A DNA stretch of 5,018 nucleotides from Methanimicrococcus sp034006575 (GCA_034006575.1 JAVESN010000103.1:1-5018); one strand, 5' to 3'. Counted from the first letter of the stretch, positions 1 through 4,720 are shown. Translations and numbers: made by a program. The notes: a model not told the origin generated them from the letters alone.

Positions 1-220
1 TTATTTGATTTGCTGCCGGCTGCCGAACACTTTGGCAACTGTATTTATTTGATTTGCTGCCGGCTGCCGAACACTTTGGCAACTGTATTTATTTGATTTG
101 CTGCCGGCTGCCGAACACTTTGGCAACTGTATTTATTTGATTTGCTGCCGGCTGCCGAACACTTTGGCAACCGTATTTATTTGATTTGCTGCCGGCTGCC
201 GAACACTTGGACAACCGTTT
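1..220. repeat. Tandem array of a 44-bp repeat, five copies, continuing off the left edge
   Basis: Copies start at 1, 45, 89, 133 and 177. The first three are identical, the fourth differs at one base, and the fifth has four changes near its end, so the array decays toward its right boundary. There are no spacers, so it is not a CRISPR. Each unit has an AT-rich start and a GC-rich core with the palindrome GCCGGC and a repeated TGCCG. Unit positions 21-37 can fold as TGCCGAA, loop CAC, TTTGGCA; one pair is G-U, so folding favours RNA from the + strand. A period of 44 is not a multiple of three, so reading frames break and coding is unlikely. Function is unknown. The true copy number cannot be seen here. 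Confidence 0.95.
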
Positions 221-235
221 TTATTTTACACAAAC

Positions 236-283
236 ACGCCGCGCCAAACAGCGAAAACAGGGTTCAATTTTTAAAATAAAAAA
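236..283. repeat. First copy of a diverged duplicated segment
   Basis: This segment begins with ACGCCGCGCCAAACAGC and runs through an AATTTTTAAAA stretch. A diverged copy lies about 270 bp downstream at 507-553, starting ACGCCGCGTCAAACAGC. The two align well over about 45 nt with small indels. It directly follows the 44-bp array. There is no sign of coding; the function is unknown. Confidence 0.7.
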
Positions 284-403
284 AATCAAGGAAATTTTGT
301 TGAAGTATTTGAAAAAATTTTGTAAAACGACAGGGCGAAATGGAAATATTTTATTTCTGTACCACGTTCGCGATAGCGTTCGGCCGTATTAAAAAAAGCA
401 GAT

Positions 404-499
404 GCAAATGCAAACTAAAAACACATCAGCAAATACAAACTAAAAATATAGTCGCAAATGAAAACTAAACTAAAAATACAAACTGTAAGGGCAAATTTA
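404..499. repeat. Degenerate 25-nt A-rich tandem repeat
   Basis: The units start at 404, 429 and 454 with GCAAAT, followed by a CAAACTAAAAA-type core; a further GCAAAT begins at 491. The first two units are each exactly 25 nt. The third is lengthened by an internal duplication of ACTAAA-like sequence. On the opposite strand the pattern (TAGTTTGTATTTGC) resembles the repeat at 4961-5018, so this looks like one repeat family at both ends of the window. There is no evidence of coding. Confidence 0.7.
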
Positions 500-506
500 G
501 TAAAAA

Positions 507-553
507 ACGCCGCGTCAAACAGCAAAATCGTTCGATTAATTTTTAAAAATTAA
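507..553. repeat. Second copy of the duplicated segment, ending in an 18-bp palindrome
   Basis: This is the diverged partner of 236-283. They share ACGCCGCG, CAAACAGC, AAAA and AATTTTTAAAA blocks in the same order and orientation. Its right end includes the perfect palindrome at 536-553. The pair brackets the 25-nt repeat and the sequence around it, as a duplication or an insertion between direct repeats might. Confidence 0.65.
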
Positions 554-573
554 AAATGGAAAAAACAGAGAAT

Positions 574-653
574 GATTTTTTATTTGATATTTTTGGGTTA
601 AATCCGCAAATTTCCGATTATTTTTTGCTCGCTATCGCTCACAAAAAAAATCG
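574..653 (-). repeat. Stem-loop element, copy 1, 3' of the beta-grasp gene
   Basis: Read on the - strand this begins CGATTTTTTTTG, has a 14-nt loop containing GTGAGCGATAGCGAGC-type sequence, and closes with CAAAAAATAATCG: 12 pairs (615-627 with 642-653) and one bulged A. The homology to copy 2 at 4793-4864 continues past the stem through AATCGGAAATT, CGGATT, ACCC and TATCAA blocks. It starts about 60 nt after the stop codon of the gene at 713-955, on that gene's sense strand. It may be a 3'-end or termination element, or a small dispersed REP-like repeat. The homology is seen directly; the role is inferred. Confidence 0.75.
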
Positions 654-712
654 AAAATGGGCGGTCGTATTTGGGATTTTCAAACAATTTATCCAAACGC
701 GGAATTCCTTTT

Positions 713-955
713 TCATTCGTCAAAAACGACTTTTAAAACTTTAAAATCGTTGTCTTTTATATTTTCAATTCCGATTTCTTCGACGCGCTCATCAAAAGGA
801 ATCGGCGTTTCTTTAAAAAATAAAAGAGCGGTTTCGTCGTTTATTTTTAATTCTTTGAGAATGTCGCCGACGGTTTTGAGTTTTGAAAAATCGATTTCAT
901 GAATTGTTTGGGCGCCGTTAAAATCGAGGATAATGTTTTTTTTTGCATTTGACAT
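713..955 (-). CDS. Small ubiquitin-like beta-grasp protein (ThiS/MoaD/SAMP-like) without C-terminal Gly-Gly
   Basis: The 80-residue product has the pattern of small sulfur-carrier and archaeal modifier proteins: an N-terminal beta strand pair, then TVGDILKELKIN, a strand ending in ETPIPFDERV, and a final I-K-D-N-D-F-K-V-L-K-V-V strand. This resembles the ThiS/MoaD layout of a TV..LL..L helix, a 'P.D' turn and a terminal 'V' strand. Family members end in Gly-Gly for activation by an E1-like enzyme; this one ends FDE, so classical thiocarboxylation or conjugation looks impossible. I chose the ATG at 955 because GGATGTGATC, a 9 of 10 match to the Shine-Dalgarno consensus, lies just upstream at the right distance. 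An in-frame extension to 1069 would add a Lys/Arg-rich repetitive tail. The gene is divergent from L15e. The fold assignment is inferred from pattern alone; no molecular function is claimed. Confidence 0.7.
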   Translation of the reverse strand: MSNAKKNIILDFNGAQTIHEIDFSKLKTVGDILKELKINDETALLFFKETPIPFDERVEEIGIENIKDNDFKVLKVVFDE

Positions 956-957
956 AT

Positions 958-967
958 GATCACATCC
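958..967 (-). promoter_or_regulatory. Strong ribosome binding site deciding the start of the beta-grasp gene
   Basis: On the - strand GGATGTGATC matches GGAGGTGATC at nine of ten positions. Its GGATG part lies seven bases before the ATG at 955-953. This favours the 80-residue product over the longer in-frame form starting at 1069. Confidence 0.65.
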
Positions 968-1018
968 ATGTTTTCTTTTGATATGTTCTTTTTCCTTCTT
1001 CTTTTTCCGTTTACATCT

Positions 1019-1072
1019 TCTGTTTTCATTTCTCGTTTTTATTTTTCTGTTTTCACCCCTCGTTTTCATTTT
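1019..1072. repeat. Two tandem 27-bp pyrimidine-rich repeats in the divergent spacer
   Basis: Units 1019-1045 and 1046-1072 both start TCTGTTTTCA and are identical at 23 of 27 positions. They sit in a strongly T/C-rich tract (about 965-1090). Because 27 is a multiple of three, the upstream-extended frame of the beta-grasp gene reads a 9-residue repeat here (KTRGENRK, then KTRNENRR). This is either a promoter-region repeat or, less likely, a coding N-terminal extension. Confidence 0.7.
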
Positions 1073-1096
1073 TGTTTTATCTTTTTTTCAACAACC

Positions 1097-1104
1097 TTTA
1101 AATG
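1097..1104 (+). promoter_or_regulatory. Candidate TATA box for the L15e operon
   Basis: TTTAAATG is preceded by CAACAACC, an A/C-rich stretch at the place of an archaeal BRE. A start about 25 nt downstream would leave an untranslated leader of roughly 80-85 nt before the L15e ATG, containing the hairpin at 1130-1156. The match to the methanogen box TTTATATA is imperfect. Another A/T stretch (ACTATAAATTTT, 1188-1199) is too close to the ATG to serve. Confidence 0.4.
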
Positions 1105-1129
1105 TAATGAACCGCTATGTCACATGTTT

Positions 1130-1156
1130 CATTTCGGGATCCGTCCCGTTGGAATG
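1130..1156 (+). promoter_or_regulatory. Stem-loop in the L15e leader
   Basis: CGGGA (1135-1139), loop TCCG and TCCCG (1144-1148) form a 5-bp stem. An outer CATT (1130-1133) pairs with AATG (1153-1156) across an asymmetric internal loop. It lies between the candidate TATA box and the L15e ribosome binding site, so it would be in the mRNA leader. Ribosomal protein operons are often controlled by leader structures; control here is only inferred. Confidence 0.4.
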
Positions 1157-1211
1157 TGGCTGCAAAATCATGCGGCTGAACCGTGAAACTATAAATTTTT
1201 GGTGAAACAAA

Positions 1212-1802
1212 ATGGTAAAATCTTACTACGGATACGTTAGGGACGCCTGGAAAAAACCGGAAGAAACCTACGTGGATGAACTCAGATGGGAACGCCTCCA
1301 AGTTTGGAGAAAAGAAGGTTCCGTCACAAGAATCGAAAGACCGACAAGAATCGATCGCGCAAGATCCCTCGGCTACAAAGCCAAACAAGGAATCGTTGTC
1401 GCCCGTGTCAAAGTCAGACGCGGCGGTCTCAGACTCCCGAGATACATCCGCGGAAGACGTACGCACAACATGGGTATGAGAAAAATTACCGCCGGAAAAA
1501 GCATTCAGAGAATTTGTGAAGAACGTGCCGGACGCAAATATCCGAACATGGAAGTTCTCAACTCTTACTGGGTCGCACAAGACGGTAAATTCAAGTGGTA
1601 CGAAGTGATTCTCGTTGACCCGAGCCACCCTGTCATCCAAAGCGACAAACGCTTGAACTGGATTTGCAACCCCGCCAACCGCGGAAGAGCACAGCGCGGT
1701 CTGACCAGCGCCGGCAAGAAGGGTAGAGGTTTGATGATTCGCGGAATCGGTTCTGAAAAGAACAGACCCAGCCTTCGCTCAAACATGAACAGAGGAAAGT
1801 GA
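1212..1802 (+). CDS. rpl15e: 50S ribosomal protein L15e
   Basis: The 196-residue product is a full-length archaeal/eukaryotic-type L15e (eL15) of the large ribosomal subunit, where it binds 23S rRNA. Recognisable conserved stretches are MVKSYYGYVRDAWKKP at the N-terminus, ERPTRIDRARSLGYKAKQG (residues about 42-60), RGRRTHNMG, NSYWVAQDGKFKWYEVILVD (about 117-137), HPVI, LNWIC, and the basic tail TSAGKKGRG with the C-terminal RGK. Length is typical for the family and nothing is missing. The ATG is preceded by GGTGA at 1201-1205, six bases upstream. It is the first + strand gene of the cluster; its TGA is followed at once by the TTG of the next gene. In many archaea L15e heads this same RNase P/proteasome cluster. 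There is no bacterial homologue, which supports an archaeal source. Confidence 0.97.
   Translation: MVKSYYGYVRDAWKKPEETYVDELRWERLQVWRKEGSVTRIERPTRIDRARSLGYKAKQGIVVARVKVRRGGLRLPRYIRGRRTHNMGMRKITAGKSIQRICEERAGRKYPNMEVLNSYWVAQDGKFKWYEVILVDPSHPVIQSDKRLNWICNPANRGRAQRGLTSAGKKGRGLMIRGIGSEKNRPSLRSNMNRGK
1791..1797 (+). promoter_or_regulatory. Ribosome binding site inside the L15e end, for the TTG start at 1803
   Basis: AGAGGAA encodes the last residues of L15e and lies five bases before the TTG at 1803, which directly follows the L15e stop. This supports translational coupling and the TTG as a real start. Confidence 0.6.
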
Positions 1803-2258
1803 TTGATTCATCACATTCATTTTCGCGTCATCGCGCACGCGACGGAAGATTTGTCCGGAGTCGACTCGGCTCTGGACTTTTTTTTGGCGCCCTGCCTGTC
1901 TCCCAAAGAAAATCTTTGCGATTTGAAAGAGACCATAATAACCGAAGGGCACTTTGAGAACCCGATTACGGTCAAAACCGCCGTTCTTAAGAAAAAAGGC
2001 GCTTGTTCCAAATTCGTTCAATTTTTCAAAGACAACATCAGCGAAGAAGATTTAGAAATTTTGCGCGCGCAAATGCCCGAGCGTTTGGATGACGATTTAA
2101 ACTTTTACATGCGTTTTTCAAAACAAGCCGCGGCCATTGGCAAATTAAAATTTACGGAATCCTCAGACGCCGTTTTTGTCCGAGTCAAAATTGAAGTTTA
2201 TCCCAAATCCTGGGAAAAAGCAGGATCGATTACGGAGGAATTGTTTGGCTGCAAATAA
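1803..2258 (+). CDS. COG1325-type RNA-binding protein (predicted exosome-associated)
   Basis: The 151-residue product matches the archaeal family of small RNA-binding proteins (COG1325, Pfam PF01877) typically encoded between L15e and RNase P genes. Diagnostic features are the N-terminal IHHIHFRVIAHATED (residues about 2-16), the central TEGHFENPI (about 47-55) and the C-terminal VFVRVKIEVYPK strand. The exact biochemical role is not known; an RNA-binding or exosome-related role is proposed from sequence and neighbourhood. Start is TTG at 1803, immediately after the L15e TGA, with AGAGGAA in front; no ATG or GTG gives the conserved N-terminus. It overlaps the downstream rnp3 gene by 14 nt, so L15e, this gene and rnp3 form one compact translational unit. 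Confidence 0.88.
   Translation: MIHHIHFRVIAHATEDLSGVDSALDFFLAPCLSPKENLCDLKETIITEGHFENPITVKTAVLKKKGACSKFVQFFKDNISEEDLEILRAQMPERLDDDLNFYMRFSKQAAAIGKLKFTESSDAVFVRVKIEVYPKSWEKAGSITEELFGCK
2234..2239 (+). promoter_or_regulatory. Ribosome binding site GGAGGA setting the rnp3 start at TTG 2245
   Basis: GGAGGA lies within the end of the upstream gene, five bases before the TTG at 2245. It is the strongest such site in the area and argues against the ATG at 2176, which would overlap the upstream gene by 83 nt. Confidence 0.7.
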
Positions 2259-3204
2259 CCCGAAAACCGATTCCGTTTTCCCTTCAAATTCCCCCCCTAT
2301 TTCCGCCTCCGCTCATTCTTCTCCGTCCTCTCCCCGTTATTTTAATTACGTTTCCGTATCGTTTGTGAAAGACTTTTGTTCGTTTCAAAACGCCGATTTC
2401 AACGATGAGGGGAATCTTTCGAAAAATTTCGACAACATTTCGTTTTATGCGGAAGAGATCAATCGCTTTTTTCAAAAGTTTTACTATACGGATATTATTC
2501 TTTTTAAGAAAATTAATCCGCCCCAAAAATCCAAATCCGAATCGGATTCTTTCACCCATCCTGTTGACGATTCCGCGGTTAACGCCGTTCTCAACCTTTT
2601 ATTTTCCGGTGATTTTTCCGTTCGTTATCATCGCGGCGTTGAAATTGAAGCCGCCAATGAAAATATTCTTCATAATTTGATTCGCAAAGAACGGGCTAAA
2701 ACGGACTTTTTAGCGGTTCGCTCCGGTGATGAAAAAGTGATTCGCGCCGCGGTGGAAGCTGAAAACGTTGATTTTATTTTCCCCGTCTCCTTTTCCCCGG
2801 GACAGTCCGGCGATTTACACATGAGCGCCGGCCCAATCAATCATATCGTCGCGAAATTCGCGGCCGAAAAAAAGACGGCTTTTTGCTTTGATTTCTTTCC
2901 CTTTTTACACGTCATCGGCTCTTATCGAAATAAATTGTTTTCCGATTGCATGAGTATGATTCCGATTCTTCGAAAATATAAAGTTCCGATTGTTTTGACC
3001 GGCGGAGCGTTTTTCGTTTACGATTTTCGCGGACCGTATGAGCTTGAGGCTTTCGGGCGGTTGCTCGGCCTGACGCAATCCGAAACGACAGCGGCGGTTT
3101 CTCAAAATCCGTTTGAAATCGCGGAATACCGGCGAAAAATTAAATCCAAAATTTATTTGGGAAACGGCGTCGAACTCGTTGAAGAAAACGAAAGTTCAGA
3201 TTGA
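2245..3204 (+). CDS. rnp3: Ribonuclease P protein component 3 (Rpp30 family)
   Basis: This 319-residue protein is the archaeal Rpp30 homologue, a TIM-barrel-like subunit that partners Pop5 to activate RNase P RNA in tRNA 5' maturation. The C-terminal half is clear: GVEIEA (131-136), DFLAVRSGDEKVIRAAVE (154-171), VDFIFPV, NHIVAKFAAEKK (199-210), and RKYKVPIVLTGGA with YDFRGPYELEAFGRLLG (243-275). The N-terminal half is divergent. Residues 1-30 are a Ser/Pro-rich tail, the first strand reads RYFNYVSVSFV where relatives have a KFYD.NV-like start, and residues 91-108 form another polar, low-complexity insert. Archaeal members are usually about 210-250 residues, so this one is long. Start TTG 2245 is chosen from GGAGGA at 2234-2239 and the 14-nt overlap with the upstream gene. 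The partner rnp2 lies downstream after an unusual 178-nt gap. Confidence 0.92.
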   Translation: MAANNPKTDSVFPSNSPPISASAHSSPSSPRYFNYVSVSFVKDFCSFQNADFNDEGNLSKNFDNISFYAEEINRFFQKFYYTDIILFKKINPPQKSKSESDSFTHPVDDSAVNAVLNLLFSGDFSVRYHRGVEIEAANENILHNLIRKERAKTDFLAVRSGDEKVIRAAVEAENVDFIFPVSFSPGQSGDLHMSAGPINHIVAKFAAEKKTAFCFDFFPFLHVIGSYRNKLFSDCMSMIPILRKYKVPIVLTGGAFFVYDFRGPYELEAFGRLLGLTQSETTAAVSQNPFEIAEYRRKIKSKIYLGNGVELVEENESSD

Positions 3205-3252
3205 TTCAAAAATCTCAATTTTGTTTCATCGATTCATTTTATTGATTCATTT

Positions 3253-3304
3253 CATATGTTTTGTTCCATATGTTTTGTTCCATATGTTTTGTTCCATATG
3301 TTTT
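3253..3304. repeat. 14-bp tandem repeat with CATATG, three full copies plus a partial one
   Basis: The unit CATATGTTTTGTTC occurs at 3253, 3267 and 3281, with a partial copy (CATATGTTTT) at 3295. All full copies are identical. The palindrome CATATG therefore recurs every 14 bp. The array fills the gap between rnp3 and rnp2 and is followed by a T-rich tract. Just upstream, GATTCATTT-like sequence is also repeated (about 3230-3252). It could be a slippage array, a protein-binding array, or part of a terminator/promoter region. Confidence 0.9.
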
Positions 3305-3318
3305 ATTTTTTTATTTTG
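3301..3318 (+). terminator. T-rich tract, possible termination site after rnp3
   Basis: TTTTATTTTTTTATTTTG has 15 T among 18 bases. Archaeal RNA polymerase commonly stops at oligo-T tracts without a strong hairpin. The position 97 nt after the rnp3 stop and before rnp2 would fit partial termination of the L15e-rnp3 transcript. AT-richness of the spacers in general weakens the call. Confidence 0.35.
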
Positions 3319-3370
3319 AACAAAATCATTAAATGCTTCTTTATTCTTTTTGTGTGTACTTTTACAAAAC

Positions 3371-3375
3371 AGGTG
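3371..3375 (+). promoter_or_regulatory. Ribosome binding site AGGTG for the rnp2 TTG start
   Basis: AGGTG lies seven bases before the TTG at 3383 and matches the GGAGGTG consensus. It decides between this start and the upstream in-frame TTG at 3350, which lacks such a site and would add 11 residues unlike the family N-terminus. Confidence 0.6.
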
Positions 3376-3382
3376 TATTTAT

Positions 3383-3730
3383 TTGGAACCGCTTTTACCG
3401 ACTCTTCGAAAACGACAGCGTTATATCGCCGTTGAAGTTCTCAGCAAGACTTTCATTCAAAGAAATGCATTTATCAATGCCGTTTCTCAGTCGGGGCGCT
3501 CTCTTTTGGGCGATGTCGGTTTTGCGAAGTGCGGGATTTCCGTTCTCGGTTTTGAAAACAATCTCGGAATTATAAGATGCACCCACACATCCGTTTCAGA
3601 GACGGTCGGTATTTTGGCGTTTATTAAAATAATTGACGGCGAACCCGTCATTCTTCGAACTTTGGGCGTTTCGGGGACGATTAAAGGCGCAGAGGTTAAA
3701 TACCTTCAAAAGAAAAAAGTTCAAAATTAA
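3383..3730 (+). CDS. rnp2: Ribonuclease P protein component 2 (Pop5 family)
   Basis: The 115-residue product is the archaeal Pop5 homologue, an RRM-like protein that binds the catalytic RNase P RNA as a complex with Rpp30 (encoded upstream). Family features are LLPTLRKRQRYIAVEVL at the N-terminus (the family pattern is 'LPP..R...RYI.FEV'), the helix with NAFINAVSQSGRSLLGDVGFAKCG, the strand GIIRCTHTSVSETVGILAFI, and IRTLGVSGTIKGAE (as LRTLGVSGTIKGAE) near the C-terminus. Length is normal. TTG 3383 gives the family-like N-terminus directly and has AGGTG in front. It lies 178 nt after rnp3, a separation that is odd because the two genes are usually tightly linked. A 166-nt spacer with a promoter separates it from psmA. 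Confidence 0.93.
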   Translation: MEPLLPTLRKRQRYIAVEVLSKTFIQRNAFINAVSQSGRSLLGDVGFAKCGISVLGFENNLGIIRCTHTSVSETVGILAFIKIIDGEPVILRTLGVSGTIKGAEVKYLQKKKVQN

Positions 3731-3762
3731 TTTTAATGCGTTTTTAAGGAACTTTCCGAATC

Positions 3763-3770
3763 TTTATATC
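3763..3770 (+). promoter_or_regulatory. Candidate archaeal promoter (TATA box) for psmA
   Basis: TTTATATC closely matches the methanogen box TTTATATA, and CCGAA just upstream (3756-3760) fits a BRE. Transcription starting about 25 nt downstream would give a leader of roughly 105 nt before the psmA ATG. A second, weaker candidate is TATAAAA at 3781-3787. This suggests that psmA is transcribed separately from the RNase P genes, although readthrough is possible. Confidence 0.55.
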
Positions 3771-3896
3771 GGTTGTTTCCTATAAAATCAGGAATTCATA
3801 TTTCTTATTTATTTTAAATCCTTTTACAATTCTAAAACCACCTATCCTTTATTCAATACAAAAAATTTAAAATAACAAAATGGAGATTTAAAAATT

Positions 3897-4685
3897 ATGA
3901 AAGAAATGGCCCCTCAAATGTATGACCGCGCAAGTACTGTTTTTAGTCCGGACGGTCGTCTTTATCAAGTGGAATACGCTCGCGAAGCCGTTAAAAGAGG
4001 CACGACCGCCGTCGGCATCAAAATCAAAGAAGGCGTTGTTTTATTGGTTGACAAACGTGTTTCCAGCCGTTTGATTGAATCCAATTCCATTGAGAAAATA
4101 TTTCAAATCGACGATCACATCGGCGCGGCGACTTCCGGTTTGGTTGCGGACGCGCGCGCTTTGATTGACCGCGCACGTGTCGAAGCGCAGGTCAACCGCG
4201 TTTCTTACGACGAGCCTATCGGCGTTGAAGTGATTTCCAAGAAAATTTGCGACCACAAACAAACATTTACGCAATATGGCGGCACCCGCCCTTACGGCAC
4301 ATCCTTATTGATTGCGGGCGTTGAAGACAACAATCCACGTCTTTTTGAAACCGACCCGAGCGGCGCTCTTTTGGAATACAAAGCCACGGCCATCGGTGCC
4401 GGCCGCCTGTCCGTCATCGAAACTTTTGAAGCCGATTACGCCGAGGACATGTCTTTAGATGGCGCGATTCTTCTCGGCGTCGAAGCTCTTTACAAAGCCG
4501 CAGACGGCAAATTTAAACCCGAAACCCTTGAAGTCGGCGTTATCACCGCATTTGAAAAGAACTTCAAAAAATTGACCTCCGACGAAGTCAAAGTTTTCGC
4601 GGATAAAATCAATGAAAAATATCCGAAAGCGGAAGACGCCGAAACCGATACCGGCTCTCCCAAAGACACGGACCTTGATATTTAA
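3897..4685 (+). CDS. psmA: 20S proteasome subunit alpha
   Basis: The 262-residue product forms the outer heptameric rings of the archaeal 20S proteasome, which gate entry to the catalytic beta rings in the cytoplasm. The alpha signature is complete: YDRASTVFSPDGRLYQVEYA (9-28) followed by REAVKRGTTAVG. Tyr9-Asp10-Arg11 of the gate, RLIESNSIEKI with Lys67 (equivalent to the Thermoplasma Lys66 that receives the HbYX tail of PAN-type ATPases), TSGLVADAR (79-87), QYGGTRPYG (126-134) and EYKATAIGAG (160-169) are all present. The N-terminus is MAPQM then YDR; the glycine seen before YDR in many archaeal relatives is absent. The C-terminal tail (about 245-262) is acidic and probably disordered. Start ATG 3897 has GGAG at 3882-3885; ATG 3906 is an alternative. 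A hairpin/poly-T follows the gene. Confidence 0.97.
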   Translation: MKEMAPQMYDRASTVFSPDGRLYQVEYAREAVKRGTTAVGIKIKEGVVLLVDKRVSSRLIESNSIEKIFQIDDHIGAATSGLVADARALIDRARVEAQVNRVSYDEPIGVEVISKKICDHKQTFTQYGGTRPYGTSLLIAGVEDNNPRLFETDPSGALLEYKATAIGAGRLSVIETFEADYAEDMSLDGAILLGVEALYKAADGKFKPETLEVGVITAFEKNFKKLTSDEVKVFADKINEKYPKAEDAETDTGSPKDTDLDI

Positions 4686-4720
4686 TCAATACTCTTTGTT
4701 TAAATTTCAACATCATTTTT

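Larger units (their letters stand above)
221..712. other. AT-rich intergenic region with several degenerate repeats
   Basis: I see no convincing gene in this stretch. Short open frames exist (186-392 and 556-744 on +), but they overlap repeats or a stem-loop, have low-complexity or unrecognisable products, and lack a good ribosome binding site. The region holds a duplicated segment (about 236-283 and 507-553), a 25-nt A-rich degenerate repeat (404-499), an 18-bp perfect palindrome at 536-553 (TTAATTTTT followed by AAAAATTAA) and a stem-loop element (574-653). Near 365-382 the hexamer CGTTCG occurs twice around GCGATAGCG-like sequence. No tRNA or rRNA was recognised. Confidence 0.7.

Noticed and set aside
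1..220. CRISPR array
   Set aside because: The 44-bp units are directly adjacent with no unique spacers, and no cas-like gene is in the window.
365..382. A third copy of the stem-loop element
   Set aside because: It shares only GCGATAGCG with the loop of copy 1; the stem arms and the AATCGGAAATT block are missing.
186..392. Possible small protein gene after the 44-bp array
   Set aside because: It begins inside the last repeat copy, reads through low-complexity A-rich sequence and the duplicated segment, and has a Lys-rich product with no family signs.
556..744. Possible small protein gene on the + strand
   Set aside because: It overlaps the stem-loop element and the 3' end of the beta-grasp gene on the other strand, has no Shine-Dalgarno site and no recognisable product.
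1098..1640. Long open frame antisense to L15e
   Set aside because: It is a shadow of the strongly conserved L15e reading frame and its product resembles no known protein.
2176..2244. Upstream ATG start for rnp3
   Set aside because: It would overlap the previous gene by 83 nt and lacks a good ribosome site; TTG 2245 with GGAGGA fits better.
3205..3382. A small RNA or tRNA gene in the rnp3-rnp2 gap
   Set aside because: No cloverleaf or T-loop-like sequence is visible; the gap is AT-rich and filled by the 14-bp repeat and T-tract.
3333..3575. ATG-started frame overlapping rnp2
   Set aside because: The overlapping frame gives a clear Pop5 protein; this one is an out-of-frame shadow with low-complexity aromatic sequence.
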